The position numbers were made by a program, and so were the translations under genes. Below the pieces are notes generated by a model. That model ran no database searches, was not told where the DNA came from, and worked only from the letters and a program-made list of their open reading frames with translations. From NCBI RefSeq assembly GCF_001640805.2, contig NC_066835.1, positions 7,310,227 through 7,374,226 of the forward strand: DNA of 64,000 nt, read 5' to 3'. This stretch comes from Lates calcarifer. Taxonomy: Eukaryota > Chordata > Actinopteri > Centropomidae. Below are positions 1-16,197 of this stretch, in pieces. The stretch's first letter is position 1. Every line of letters starts with the position of its first letter.

Positions 1-208
1 ACAAAGGTGGGAAATGCTGGCAAGCACTTTGTTTTCCTCCCATTTTGCCAGGGTATTTGGTAAATGGAGTTCACTTGTGAAACATATAAAACCCATTTGA
101 CAGCCGCAACAGAGTAACTAGTACTTTTGTAAAAACATTGCTATCTGGGGAGAGGCAGAAGTGGAAAAAGATGGAAAAGCAGTGGGTACTAGATAGTGGT
201 CAGATGCA

Positions 209-211
209 CAA

Positions 212-243
<32 letters not shown>

Positions 244-250
244 ACACACA
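209..250 (+). repeat. (CA)n microsatellite
   Basis: Nearly pure CA dinucleotides with one GA interruption. Confidence 0.95.
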
Positions 251-1483
251 TGCCCTCTGGGCAGTCAGAAATGTCAAGAAACACACACCACGTTGTCAGT
301 CACTGACTCAAAATGGAAGGATACAGTATGAAACAGGAGCCCTCTCCCCGCAAGATGTGCCACCACGGGACACAGCATCCAGAGCACAGCAGTGCCCCTA
401 TGGCAAGCAAACAGTCATCACAAACTGGAGCTGCAGGACTGGAGCACTCCTCCAACAGCCATCACCCCACCCCGAGCCATATCCCCCCTCCCAGCCATCA
501 TTATGTCTGGGTTAGTTGCTTAAAGGCCACACGCTTCATTTGGAAGAGACGGAAGTGCTTGCTCGGACACAGTGCAGAATTATTGCAGAGGAAATGTTGC
601 GCCTGCTGCTTTGCCCAGAGGCATGGATATGTTTGTCCGCAGTGTGAGCGGACCACCTAGAGCAGTGCTGATACTGGATGAGAGTGGGGTAGAGTGTGTG
701 AGAGAAAAAGAGAGAGAGACTTCATGTAATAACAAAATCAGCATCCTTAAAATCTAGTGCTAAAAAATACAAAAATATTTTTTAAAAAATGGAATAGACT
801 GATGAATAGAAATTGTTTCATAAACAATTTCATAATGTTTAAAAGCCTCCAAGAAAGCCTGAAAATATCTGTTTTTGCCTCCTGTGAAAATTGCTATAAG
901 CTCTTGCACAATGAGTCAGCCATGTTTAATATTATTTTTGATGGGCTTCGGCAGGAAGTCATTACTCAGATATATTAAATATATCTGTCTTTAGGTTAAA
1001 AATTACAGCAAACACTCTCCCACTGGAAAAATTGTTCGCATCATCTTCTGGAGGAATTTAAGTGCATGAGCTATTTGCACAAGTATGTTAGTAGAAGAAG
1101 CAGCCATTCTGTTGTCTGGTGGTGCCTTTTTGTAGAGAATGTAGGTAAAAATGAAGATGTTGCCAGGCCACATTAATATAATTTAGTGAGGTAGTTTTGT
1201 AATTTGTTAGAGCAACATTAGGCACAAAAAATTGCATCTCACAGTACTAAATGAGCACTCTCCATCTCAAGATCATCAGTGGCGAACATTTGGATCTTTT
1301 GGGTTTGTTCTCTAATAGAATGTAAGAGCAGTGCAGTGCTGTTATAACCAAATTTACCCTCGCTATTCAGTAAAAGACACTGCTTACAATGTAGAAAAAG
1401 GTAATTTGGATTTTAATCTGAATACATCTGAATAATAGCCTGTATATTTAATAACTATGCTTTTTGTTTAAAGTGTTTATCAT

Positions 1484-1625
1484 CTTAGTTTAGCATGTTA
1501 GCATGCTAACATTAGCTAATTTGCTCTAAATACTGTACAACTGGGGCTGAGGGGATTTTTGCATCTTTTGCATCATAAATCAAAGTATGTGACAAATTAA
1601 AATTTTGACCTGATGTAGCCACCAT
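1484..1625 (+). repeat. Percomorph interspersed repeat fragment (TTAGCATGCTAACATTAGC type)
   Basis: Contains TTAGCATGCTAACATTAGCT, a CTGGGGCTGAGGGGATTTTT-like segment, ATAAATCAAAGTATGTGACA and AAATTTTGACCTGATGTAGC. These match, from memory, a very common percomorph repeat. The second fragment at about 6470-6850 carries a later part of the same consensus. Confidence 0.6.
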
Positions 1626-3856
1626 GTCAAACATTATGGGATCAGCAGAGTTATGCAGAAAGCATGGCTACAAACGATTCCATATTTTCTTCAAATTGGT
1701 GCTTTCCCCTGACTTTGTCAGTGTGACTATAACTCCTTATTATGTACTCACAGGCACACAGTCACAGATTTGTGATCCTGCTGAAAGTGCAGGAAACGTC
1801 ACAGTCCTATTCTGAGGTTGGAGTGCTCCTCAAACATTCAGTGTGAGATGTGCCCCTGAAACAGCAGATGGAAACAAGTCATAAGTTTTGGTATCAGTCC
1901 TTCAGAATCAATTCAGTTATTTTGCACTGAAGTTAAAAAAAAATCTGAGGAGTAATTCCTCCTAGACATCCATGTTATTTGCCTCAATACAGATTTTATG
2001 CTACCACTGGATATTACACATTCTGAAAGAAACTGTAAAGTTGCCTTGCTCTTAGTATGCTGCAAAACGTCTATCTGGATACAACAAATGAAAACCTGTT
2101 CTCTTATAACATATACAAAATCATTATTTGAGACTTGACCCTTGGTATGCGGTGTAAAAGTATATGAAGGTGGACTGTCCCTTGGAGGTGTTGATGAAGG
2201 ACAGAGGCACACAGGCACCTGTGTGTACAGCAGATTGGGAGTCGAAATCCCAGATAAATTCATAACTTGCCTGGAGATGGCCTTGCCAGTGTAATCCGTA
2301 TCGCCAGGAGCTTGGCGCTGTGGCTTAAACATGGTTGAGAGGACTCTCCCTAGCTAGCCATAAATCTGTGACTTTAGCTGCCTGGAGAGCCAACAGGAGC
2401 CTCTGTCTGCCTTGTTATCTTTATGTCCCCATTGTGAGAGCCCTGATTAAAAGGTGCTTGATTTAAAGTGGCTTTCCCTTTCTCATCTCTCCCTCTCCTC
2501 ATTTTGCATTTTTCTTGCGCTCATTCTCATTCAGTTCAGTTTCTAATTCTCTCCCTCATTCTTGTTCGCTGGTGTAACGCTTCACTTCCTTAAGAGCATC
2601 CAATCATGGCCTCACTCTGAGTCATGCACAGCTGAACCAGACACACACAGAGACAAACTCACAACATATAAGTAAGAGAGGAGAGGGGGGAAAGGGAGCT
2701 GCCTGCTATTTATACAGATCTGCTATAATTATAGAGGTGCTGCTTTTTGGGAAATCATCTGCCTGTTGCTCCTTGAAAGGCAGAAATAATGGAGGAGAGC
2801 ATGGGAGAATGACATTCATGTAAGATAAATGTAAAATTATCAGTAAATCATATAAACTGAGTTTCTTTGCATTCTATGTCTCTTTCTATCATGATTCTGA
2901 AGCCATATTGTTATTATCCCAATCATTACCATTATTAGCTGAACAGACCTATAGAGGAACAATTGGGGTTGCAGTAAAGGAAATAAATAACAGATCAGAC
3001 ATGGGCACAATGTGAAAATTGAGCAATAGATGGGGAATATTGATTCTATCTCATGCGTATTAATAACACCAACACACTCTTTAATTTCAGGGGAAATGCT
3101 TGAGAATCACATTACCCACCTTCCATAATCCATTTCAGGCCCTCCAGACCCCAGGTCATGTTTCCTAATTAGTTCAGAATTTCCGCCATGACAGGCTGGG
3201 CTCGGCGGCAGTCACAGCAACACCTTCCCTGTCGGGATGACATCCGTGGCATCAAGGGAGAGTCGGGAGGAGGAGGACAGATGAACAGTGAGGGAGTCGG
3301 AGTCATGATACTTCATTAAAGTGATACACTTGGCTGATTTCTCGCTCCCCTCCCTGGACCTCTTTCCCTTTCTTCACCTCAGTTGCCCCTTGATTCTCAT
3401 CTTGATGTGCCTTCCCTCCCTGTATACATGTTTCCCTCCTCTTTTGCTTCCCTCCTTGTGCCCATCGTCCATCTGATCACCTTTGTTATACCTTATGGTG
3501 TCTTATATAACAGAACGTCTCAAATGAAACTGTCCTTACAAGAAAAAGTCATTTATTAAAATGCCTAAAACAAACTGCTTTATATTGACATTAACCTGAG
3601 AACGACCTCTTGTCGCCATGTGAATTATTACTGTTATCTTTAACAATCAATAGCAAAAGTTGTTGTAGTGCCACAAAATCTCTTAGGGAAGAAGTCAGCA
3701 TGAATGCTTAGTTCAACAAAGCGTGTGACTTAACCCAGGACACTGCTGTTTGCATCCCATTTCTTGCAAGCAGTCAATACTGTTTTCATGTAGCCATGAC
3801 CACTATCTTTCCATAACCTTAACTTTGTTTTGTAACCCATACATCAGTCTTCCCCA

Positions 3857-4168
3857 AACTCTAAAAAGGTGCTATATGTAAATTTTTGCTGTTGCTACAT
3901 AGCCAAAGTATTAACGGCTGTTTACAAGACATAAGGTAAGAATACACCCTCTGGACACCCTCTTTATCCTCTCATGTTGGACTGATGGCAGACTGGACAC
4001 TACAGTGACTATTGCAAAGTGGTATTACGAGATGAGATGGGTCAGGGCTAGCTGGTTAGCTGTGGTGTTTGTTCTAACGTTTGTAGACAGACAAGTAAAC
4101 AGATGTTAATGCTAACTTTGGCTGTGTCATGATAGCAAAAACTTACATATAGCACCTTTTGAGTTATA
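3857..4168. mobile_element. MITE-like element with ~40-bp terminal inverted repeats
   Basis: The left end AAAAGGTGCTATATGTAAAT TTTTGCTGTTGC at 3864 and the reverse complement of the right end ending at 4160 (AAAAGGTGCTATATGTAAGT TTTTGCTATC) agree closely over about 40 bases, and flanking AACTC pairs extend the match. It spans about 300 bp with no transposase. A clean target duplication was not seen. Confidence 0.75.
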
Positions 4169-6469
4169 ATGTATGAGATATTAGATCTTTTTGATCTAGC
4201 AACACCTGAGGTTACTGGTGGTAATGCTACGTGTATGGCCACAAATTATTTGCATAGGCTCATATCTTTGTCCGGTAGGAGAATGGCGAACCCTGCCACT
4301 GGCATTGCAAACTAATATATGTAAATATATTAAATACATTTAATAGCTATAGAAGAAAATATAAACAAGGCATAAGTAGTATGGAGTTTGATATGGTTTG
4401 TGCATGAGCAAGCAATGTTGGTAAAGTTATGAGATAGATTTTTGTAAAAATCCATGAGTCATTTTCAAGCGCAATGGCAAATAGCTTATCTTTTAGCTTT
4501 AACTGGGCAAAATGTTTACAGAGTGCATACCCTTGCATACCCCAACATGTAAAATTGCTGGAAGAAAAAAAAAAAAAAAACAACCTGCAGACGTGTGTAT
4601 AGATATTCACTTTCAACAGGGGATTTAATTATCAGTGTCCAACATATGTTGTTACAGTTCCAAATGATTCCATACAGCACATAAGCACCTTTATGTGAAA
4701 TGTACTTTTGCAGTCTGAAATGGGCTTTTGTGCATAACCCATATGGCTTCCTAGAGTTCACTGGCCACAGCTTTCCTTTTTTAATGCAGTAGAGTATATT
4801 TGTCTGCCAGTACCATCAACATCACCCTGCCACCCAACTCCCTTTCTGTCCTCTCTCCATCTCTTTCTCTTTCTGTCCGTCTTTTCCGTGCATGGCCCAG
4901 GGAGCATCCTGACTCGCCTGGCCAAAGATAGTTCCCCTTTTTCTGTGTCTGCCTGGCTGCTTTGCTCTAGGCCCCAGGGCTCTCTCCCGTGCAACTGGCT
5001 GGGCATTGCTCCACATGACATGTCCATTTGCAAGACGTGCCCTTCCCCTACTTGCGAAAACAACAGCCCCCTAACCACAGAGCACACTGGCAGACACCAC
5101 AAAGGCAGAGAGGGAGAAAGTTTTTTAGAGGGGAGATGGGTGAGGATAGGCATACTGTGACACAGAGATAAAAGAAGGATTGTGTTGATAAGAAACCTAT
5201 ACAAATAAAATAAGAAACTAATACAAACGCAAAACTGTGACCCTCCACAGTCACCTTGTTGTGGTCTTCTTTGAAATCCCTTAAATCCATTGGCCTTTCT
5301 AGGGTTTATGGTTGAAGTGCCTCATAGCATTCATGAGTGTTTACAGCTCTCTGACCTGAGGGACAACTTAAGCATTAATATGCCACTGGGGAGGCGTGAA
5401 ATGTATTTCTAACAAATTCCCTTCCCTGTTTGTGACAAGACCATCCACTAAACCACCCGATGCACTGCATGTCGAGGGAGAGTTTGATGGAGAAGGAAAG
5501 GAAAGAACATGTTGTCAAGGTAACTAACACAAAGCCAGACTGATTAACAAACAGTGAGACAGAAGCCAGCCAGACGAAAAAAAAAATTAACATGCTATGT
5601 ACTTTTATAGCATTGTGGATCTGACAGTTCAGAGGCGTATGAGCGTGCTGTCATAAAGCTGCCCAGTGGTTTCACTTCTTGGTCCACTGGGACAAATCAC
5701 TGTGTCATTGACCTGTCGTGCCACGCCATAAAGAGGCATCATTTAATGGTGGCCTCTAAAGCATTTGATTACTTCTTATGAGCTACATGAGGCACCACCG
5801 AACACCCATATATCACACAATGCATCATGAGGCTGCATGTGCCTGTCTCAATCATAAACATAACAGTAACAGGCAAAATGAGAATTTCTTGTTCTTTTCT
5901 ATTTTTTTGCCATTGAACTGATGCAGTACAGAAGTACAAGACATGGTAATGTTTGCACACATAATTCACTTGTATAGTAAGATTCAGAATTCTGTGCTGC
6001 AGGTTTGGATCTGGGTATTTATTCATCTTTGGTAATGACTTGACCTAAGTCACGACACCGTGCTACTTTTATATGGTACATTTAATACAGGTGGTGATAT
6101 CCAGAGAACATATTTTTAAAAATACTTTCTCAAGGATGGAGAAGGGTGGTTTCACTAGGGATTGCTTTTGTGCATCTTGAGAGAGAAGTTTAGTCTCTGG
6201 CTCCTTCCTCACCTCTGCACAGTTGGCTAGTCATGGTGCGAAGTGGGTGTGAATGTCAGATTGTTGGTTTTGGGGAATGAAAGGATGGATATGGATGGAT
6301 ACAGACCTCCCCTTATCTGATGTCAGAAAGGTGTAGGGGAAGGGAGGTTTGGAAGCTAAACAACCATTCAACAAGCAGTTCAGAAAGGGTATAAAAAAAA
6401 GCGTGCTTTGACAATCTACAGCCATAGCAGATTGTGAGGCTGTACTCAGGCATAGCAGGTAGTATATTT

Positions 6470-6850
6470 ACTGTGGTCATCACCTCATTTAAGTAGGTTG
6501 GCATACTCACACTTGCTAATTAGTAATGATATCCAAGAGTTGTTAAGATCATTTCATTCAAAACCACAATTGTCCACCTGCTGGTGAGGAGTCATGGGAT
6601 CACCAAAGTCGGTTGGATTCATCGCTGGGAATCATGAATGTCTATTCATTTTGTGCCAATCCATCCAAAAGATGTTGAGATATTTAACTGTATATGAGAA
6701 GTTTTTGACTATGGATGTTTGTACTAAAGTTCATGGCAATTAATCCAGTAATGCTTAAGATCTGTGTCAAAGTGGTGGACTGACAGATTGACAAGCTAAC
6801 GCCACCATCCCAGAACCAGACTGTTAGCATGGCTGACAAAAAGCCTGACA
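6470..6850 (+). repeat. Percomorph interspersed repeat fragment (same family as 1484-1625)
   Basis: Recognisable blocks: GTCATGGGATCACCAAAGTC, ATCATGAATGTCTATTCATT, GCCAATCCATCCAAAAGATG, TTGAGATATTTAACTG, AAAGTGGTGGACTGACAGAT and GCCACCATCCCAGAACCAGA. The order agrees with the consensus I recall. It is diverged and without an open frame. Confidence 0.6.
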
Positions 6851-8779
6851 TTCTCACACAACATTGTAGAAAAATGGAACCACTTCTCATGTGACAGCAT
6901 GATTGTGGCAACTTCACATGTGGCAATACACATAGTTTCAAATAATAGATTGGATATATTGAACTAGCAGTTGTCTCTGTGAGCTGTTTTAAGAGCAATT
7001 TTGAAAACAATGGGTGCCTATGGCATTGGGGAGATGGGCCAAATGTTTAGCAGGTGCTTCTTACTGTGAAAAGTATATTGGTGATTTCAGAGTTGTCTTG
7101 GGTATTATTGGCTGAATAAGAACAAAAAATAACAAATAAATAACCAGTGACTTATTCAGTGAGCCTTGCACCTTTCATTAAAACCATATTCAGAGCACTC
7201 ATCTTCAGAAGCAATTGTTTTGCTGATCAAGGCAGTGCAACTAATGTAACTTTAAGGTAAGCATATATGTATACAAGCTTGTTGTTCTTCTATATTTCCA
7301 GCTGGGTGACAAATAAAGCCATTAATGATATGAATCATACTAACCTATCTATGCTTGAACACAAGTTACATGTGAGCTTAAAATAGTGCAGACACTGCAG
7401 TTAATTTCATTAGGAAAGTTTAAAATCAGACTGAACGTTAATTAACACATTATTTGTAATATAATACAATGTCCAAACGAAGCAAATACTTTGTAAAATT
7501 TGCAGTTGATGTAATGCTAACAAAATCTTATGTGAAAGTATGAAATAATGAAGACAAAGCTATATCAGTTCAGTCTTTTCAGTTTACAGATTCACACTCT
7601 CCACTACCTGAAGAAGAGCAAGAAAATATACATATATACATTTTACTGAATGTGCTGTGACTAAACTAAGCACCCCATGATCACTGTAATTAAAAATAAA
7701 TCAGTTCTTATGGTGTGACTTTAAAAAAAAAAAAAAAAAAAAAAAGACACTGTAGTGTGTGTTTGAAGGCTGAATAAATGTGTTGAAATCTAATTCTAGG
7801 GAATCTCTGAAAGGACATTTAGCTGTTCTTAATTATGCTCTGCTCTGTCTTAAACACAGTATTTCAGCACATGGACCAAAAATTGTTACAGCAGTGAACT
7901 TGTCTTTGAGTTGTATCACTGGATCAGGCTGTTAAAAGCTACTGAATTTCTAGTCATGAGGTTGCAATTATGCTGACTGAGCTGAGTGTTTCACATTAAA
8001 ATTTAAGTGGACAATGTTATTTTGGAACATCCTACTCTACATATGCAATTTATACAATAATGGCTTTCATCAATGCAGTAGCTCAAGGACAATGGCAGAA
8101 TCAGTTATAAAACAGCACAGGTTAGCTTGTGCTCATTCATTTTGTAGCATTTCATTTCCTGACATGAGGGTTTTGGCCGGCTAAAGGAAACCGTGGAGTT
8201 ATAAGTGGCCTGTTAAATGAACTAATCTGATTTGCGGGAGTTCTGCAACAGCCTATTGTACATGCAAACTCTACAGACCTGCTGGGAGCCCAAATGTTAT
8301 ATCAACCCGCTGGGCTTCATCTCACAGAGAAGTGCATAATTGGTTCCTCTAGTGCAATTTCTGTGCTGGAAGAGTAGGACACTCCTCTTTGGTTTTGACT
8401 TTCAAAGGAACCTGATGATCATCCTGGTGTGGCAGAGGCAGGATGGCGTCCCTGCTGACATTGGCACAGAAAGCATGAACAGCTGGCTGGTGCACAGTGC
8501 TGGGCAGAAAGTTTCGAAAAAATATTTAGTGGCTAAGTACTGAATATATCATCCTAATTGTACAATACTCTAAAAAGTTAATGTTACATTTGTTGGCTGC
8601 TCCTTATTTTTAAGAGCTTCATAACTTTTTTTAAAGTATGCAGTGAACAGCTAGTATAGCTCTATTATAAGGTATCTCAATTTTGGATCCCACATTGGTA
8701 ACAATGACTGAAGCCCTACAGCACAATAATACAGACACTAGATTGCTGTGATGCTCATGCTACCTGTAGACAGAGACAG

Positions 8780-8804
8780 AAGCAGCAGCAGCAGCAGCAG
8801 CAGC
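8780..8804 (+). repeat. (AGC)n trinucleotide repeat
   Basis: About eight AGC units in intergenic sequence, with no supported coding frame around them. Confidence 0.95.
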
Positions 8805-10004
8805 ATTTGGCTTGCAGGAGATATCACATTAATGGCAACTGTTCAAGGTTTATACTGTCTCTGTGCTGCAGTGAGAGACGTAATGCGAGCCCCTGAGCTT
8901 CATAAAGGTACAGGCTTACTTGTTAAGGTGGAAGAACTTAAACCTCCCATTTTTGAACTGAAAAAAAGATTTGTCAGAAATTTATGCACCAACTGTATGT
9001 TTTCCTTTGCTACTTTATATTCATGTGTTTATAGATCCTGAAAACTGAATTTGTAATGTAGATTTGACCGACAAAACTATGGGTATCTATTTAATATGCA
9101 CTATAGATCTTTGACACTTTCAACTCTGCATGCATGGACAGAAGCAAAAAGCAAAAAGTTGCCAGTGTTCACCTTTTCAGTTCTGCAGTCTCAACTGTCT
9201 ACACGGAGTTTAGCCAACAATACCTTTAGCTTGTATCTACAGAATCCAGTCAAAACACATGTGTTATAGAATTATTTTACTCAGGAGGTCATCTTATTAT
9301 AAACATCCTCTGTTTTGAGAATAACACTTTTCTTGTTCTTTAAAGAGTCTATTGTGTATCCTTAATAAACTAATTTCAAGCTCCAATTTCTGCTCTAAAA
9401 AAGTTGCTGATGAAGCAGGGCCACCACCAGCTGCTGCAGTAAAGAGCCAAGAGCAGGGACGGGACACTGGGAGGTGCAACAGCAAGTGACAAATGGCATT
9501 GTATTGGCATGTATTTTGTCTGTACTATGCATGCAGGTTTGGTTTTGGTATAAATTATTGTAAGGATGTACTTGTATGACTGATTAAACTCAATGATTGG
9601 TTACTTATTTTTTAAGCTTGTTCATGTGTGTGCACTGCCTGGGCTGCTCTTCAGGACTGTTATTGCAGTGCAGCCCAGCATACTGTATACCACAGAGACA
9701 GCAGAGCCTTTGTGCTGGGCTTCTCCCTAATAAAAACAATGAACATTGCAAGTGATAAATTACATATTTGGTGTTATCTGCAGTGACATTTATAGCAAAG
9801 TTAACACACAGTAGAAATAAATTGTGCTCATTTGTGCATAAATGCATATACATTCCGTAACAGAACAAACTATTGTTGCTAAGCTGACAGTCCACTCTCA
9901 CCTCAAGGTCAACTCAGTAGCTTTTCTAGAGCTTTAAACCATACCACCTCAACAGCTGAGTCAACATGGGTGAGAAGCCCTAGAAATGAAAAGTTGAACA
10001 TATT

Positions 10005-10415
10005 ACAAGGGGAGCTCGGGACAAACAAGACAGACCCAAATGCAGACACAGACGAGGCTTGATCAGGACAGAAATGTATTCAGTAATGTAACTGAGTAAC
10101 CCAGGACTCAGCAGGCAATGCAAAATCCAGAAAAACACAAAAAAATGTTCTACTCTGGAGACATAAGGACATGAAGTACAGCACAGTACTCTGACACTGA
10201 GAAGGGGAAAAGACTATAAGGACTAAGGAGACTATAAATACACAGGGAAATAATTAACTAATGAGACACAGGTGGGGCTGAAAACAGGAAGCAAAAACAC
10301 CAGAGACACACCAGCAAATTAAGATCTACTAATGAGTGTGATATGGTTGAAAGCGCCAGACTAAAGGGACCTGGAGGTTCAAGGTCAAGACAGGATTTTG
10401 AACCTTAACATTGTT
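10005..10415. repeat. Degenerate interspersed repeat (GACCCAAATGCAGACAC type)
   Basis: Begins GACAGACCCAAATGCAGACA and continues through ATACACAGGGAAATAATTAA, GAGACACAGGTGGGGCTGAA and AGGAAGCAAAAACACCAGAG to CAAGGTCAAGACAGGATTTT. This A-rich, stop-filled layout is familiar from non-autonomous DNA elements in fish. Family and exact ends are uncertain. Confidence 0.45.
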
Positions 10416-11807
10416 ATTTAGATTAAAGGAAATAAACAAGGCTGAACACCCTGGCCTAAGAGATCACTCAAATTCTGTGTCTGTGAAAAAAAAGAAAATA
10501 CCTTGTCTCTTACAAGTTATTCTATAGAACTAATTAAAAGGCTGTTTAAATGCATATCAGCTAATTGCTTTACGAGGTACCAGGCACATGAACATTTAGC
10601 AGATATATTGTAATTGACAAGTCTTGTGTTTCGTTTTATGGGGTCATGTATGAAAGCAGAAACAGCTTTTAATTGAAAAACATGTTTTCATATTATTGGT
10701 AACTCTTGTTATTGTAGTTTCTATTATGATTTAAAATGAATTAATGCAGCTTTCTGCAGCAGCTTTGAGTGAATAGATTTTTAAAGGACAAAATAAAAAA
10801 CTTAAGTGGCAGTACTTTCATTCTTTAATCATAATACTTTAAGAAACAGTGAGACTGATTTTATACTTGATATTGTACACGTCCCCCCTCCTCACTGAAT
10901 ATCTAGTATATAGTATAGTATTTAAGTCTGAAAATGAAAAAATCTGGGGGTGTTGACATACAAAGAAGAGAACTGACCATAATTCTGTTGTCCCCTCCTC
11001 ATCTCTGCTTTACAGTATAGACTAGCAGCTATATTAGGTATACACTAGCTTGACCATGAATGTATTAGGAGAGCTTCATACGTCTCTGCCGTTCATCCTT
11101 ACTTCAAATTTTCCCCAGTGGCCACTTAGAGTTCTGAATAAATCTTAATGATTAAATAAAGGGTATTATGACATTAACATTTTTAGTTTTTAAGTTCTGA
11201 CCTAGGGCCTCTAATATTTTAGATTTTTATCTGAATGTTATGTTTTAGGATCAACAGTGGTATGTACTTCATTTGTGATTCTGTCTGTAATTCTATTTAT
11301 TTTAAACCTTTGAACACTTATCAATGCTTCCTTATTTCTAGACCGGAACCTGCTTATGTTATGATTTCTTGTCAAGCAAAATTATTTTGCTGCATGGACA
11401 GATAATTTCAACACCATTTTATCCCCAAATCTTTTATTTTAGTTAATGTGTTTTGCAGTTTGTATATTCTGTCTTCACGGATCGTGTTACAAAGTTTAGG
11501 ACATTTGTTTCAGAATCTTTATACTCTCACAGTAAAATAGTAGTGATAATAGGCTTCTTTTGCATTAACAAGGCTGAACTAGATTGCCTGAAATTAGTCT
11601 TTTTAATCTTACTTCAAAATTTTATGTGCTGTAAAAACAGTCAGACAGACTCATTTAAGACATCAGGTAAAATTCACCTAGTGTGCTGACTATGTTTATA
11701 TGGACAAAGTTTGACCTTAAGTTTGACAGGGCATTTTTATCGATGAATTCTGATTCATCATTGTTGAATGTGTATTTTGCTTTTCTTTTCTATGGGAACT
11801 GAATAAT

Positions 11808-12000
11808 TTAGGGCTGCAGCTATCAGATATTTAGATTAATATGCTGATTATTTTCTCAGTTAAATGTTTACTCTGTAAAATGTCAGGGAAAATGTAACAG
11901 AAGTCCATCAAAATATCCCTGGGCCAAAAAGGAAGTTTTCAAATAAAATATTTGCCTGAGACCAGAACCTTAAGATATTTACTCTACAGTATTGTAAGAC
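11808..12000 (+). repeat. Degenerate interspersed repeat (AGGGCTGCAGCTA type)
   Basis: TTTAGGGCTGCAGCTATCAG, TTAATATGCTGATTATTTTC, TCAGTTAAATGTTTACTCTG and TAAAATGTCAGGGAAAATG resemble a teleost repeat I remember as starting AGGGCTGCAACTAACGATTA. It is diverged and lies just downstream of the HIPK-like gene. Confidence 0.55.
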
Positions 12001-12227
12001 AAGCAAACACACACATTCTCACATTAAAAAAGTGTTTGATTTTTTATATTTTCAGCTGTAGTATGATTTATATGCAAACAATGTCTTTCTGAACACTGTT
12101 CATGTAGTTAACTTGAGTGACACAAAAGAGGTCATTCAACATTTTATTCTACAATTAAAACAAAGTGTTGGTCATTTTAGATACGTGAAATCATGAATGA
12201 TAACAGAAGTTATCTCAGGGCACTTTT

Positions 12228-12239
12228 TTTATTTTTATT
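12228..12239 (-). terminator. Candidate polyadenylation signals for the HIPK-like gene
   Basis: Two adjacent AATAAA hexamers on the minus strand (plus strand TTTATT at 12228-12233 and 12234-12239), about 440 bases past the possible terminal stop at 12674. A third lies at 12143-12148. Confidence 0.35.
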
Positions 12240-12240
12240 T

Positions 12241-12380
12241 AAAGAGACCCAACGATGCCCACCATGAGCAAGCACTTGGCGACAGTGGCAAGGAAAAACT
12301 GACCCTTTAACAGGCAGAAACCTTGAGCAGACCCGGACTCAGGTGGGCGGCCATCTGCCTTGACCAGTTGGGTTTAGAAA
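12241..12380 (+). repeat. Interspersed repeat fragment (GAGCAAGCACTTGGCGACAG type)
   Basis: The stretch GAGCAAGCACTTGGCGACAG, AGGAAAAACT, CAGGCAGAAACCTTGAGCAG and GGGCGGCCATCTGCC is one I remember from many unrelated teleost loci, usually followed by a GA-rich tract as here. I cannot name the family. Confidence 0.5.
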
Positions 12381-12593
12381 GAGAGAGAAAGAGAGAGAGA
12401 CAGGACAGGGGGTTGGGGGATTGGGTGAGACGGGAGGAGAGAGAGAAAGAGAGAGATGGGGGTTGAGGGGTGGGGGAGACGGGAGAGGGAGGGAGAGACA
12501 CACACACACAGACGGGGGGTTGGGGAGATGAGGGGGGGTGAGAGAAAGAGAGAGAGACAGGGGGTTGGAGGTGGGGGAGTGAGAGAGAGAGAC

Positions 12594-12624
<31 letters not shown>
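12372..12624 (+). repeat. G-rich/GA minisatellite with a CAGA tail
   Basis: About four degenerate units of roughly 60 bases, each alternating a (GA)n run with a G-run block such as CAGGGGGTTGGGGGA, ending in a (CAGA)n microsatellite at 12593-12623. It lies in the probable 3'UTR of the HIPK-like gene, where the transcript would be C/U-rich. Confidence 0.85.
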
Positions 12625-12673
12625 TCATGCCAGTGGATCCACGGAAGGTTTTGGGCAGCCCTAATGTCGACGG

Positions 12674-12959
12674 CTACACCCATCGGGTCCTCTGGTCCTG
12701 TCTGTGGTCGGCTGTCCTCCTCTTGCTGATGTGACGTGCTGGAAGCCAATAGTCAGGTTTTAGACACAGTCATGTCGTGGTAGAGCTACAGAGAAATATT
12801 ATGTGTTCATTTCAAATCTACCAACAGAATGTTTCTACTCACCTCCTCTCCTTCGTTCCTCCTCTAAACGCACCACAGACTTCTGTCTGGCATCATCTGA
12901 CCTGGGATCAGCGGTTCTTTTTCTGGGCTGGAGATCTTCATCATCCGCTGCTTTTCTTT
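12674..12959 (-). pseudogene. Out-of-frame continuation of HIPK-like tail plus probable last exon
   Basis: In a frame shifted from exon 9, 12934-12993 encodes TQTESQARSGLKRKAADDED, a clear fourth tail unit, then RKRTADPRSDDARQK up to a good donor (GTGAGT at 12837-12842). A 104-nt intron (12739-12842) ends in GGCTTCCAG. The next exon continues in the same frame with ISKRRTADHRQDQRTRWV and a TAG at 12674-12676. The coherent reading suggests a once-coding C-terminus now separated from the upstream frame by an indel, or an assembly error. Confidence 0.55.
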
Positions 12960-15930
<2,971 letters not shown>

Positions 15931-16197
15931 CGTGAGATGGGACACCTGCTGCTGTGAGCTCAAAGCTGAGAGGAAAGTAACAGAGGATGGATGTGGACAT
16001 AACATTTAGTCACAATGTAACTCTATCACAATAACATCTCTATCACAGGGTCACTGGCAACTGATATGAAAATTGTGGAACTCATTTTGTTAGTTAAGCC
16101 AAATTCAGAAGGTACATATACATCATATGAAATAAAAGTGTTACAGTGTGGTGCTGTTGTAAAACCAGAGATTGATCAACAAACTTAGGATACTTAC

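Larger units (their letters stand above)
1..12220. other. Intergenic region, no supported gene
   Basis: AT-rich sequence with scattered repeats (listed separately), a poly-A run near 7723-7744 and a CA microsatellite at the left edge. Open frames are short and unrelated to anything I recognise. The only one with a strong Kozak context and an in-frame upstream stop is at 313-660 on the plus strand (see findings). Confidence 0.6.

Noticed and set aside
1913..2332. 139-codon minus-strand frame starting MFKPQRQAPGDTDYTGKA
   Set aside because: The opening looked exon-like but no convincing splice sites or family match were found; it could equally be conserved non-coding sequence.
12307..12749. 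Overlapping Ser/Pro/Leu-rich frames on the minus strand
   Set aside because: Translations of the GA/G-rich minisatellite in several frames; no conserved motif.
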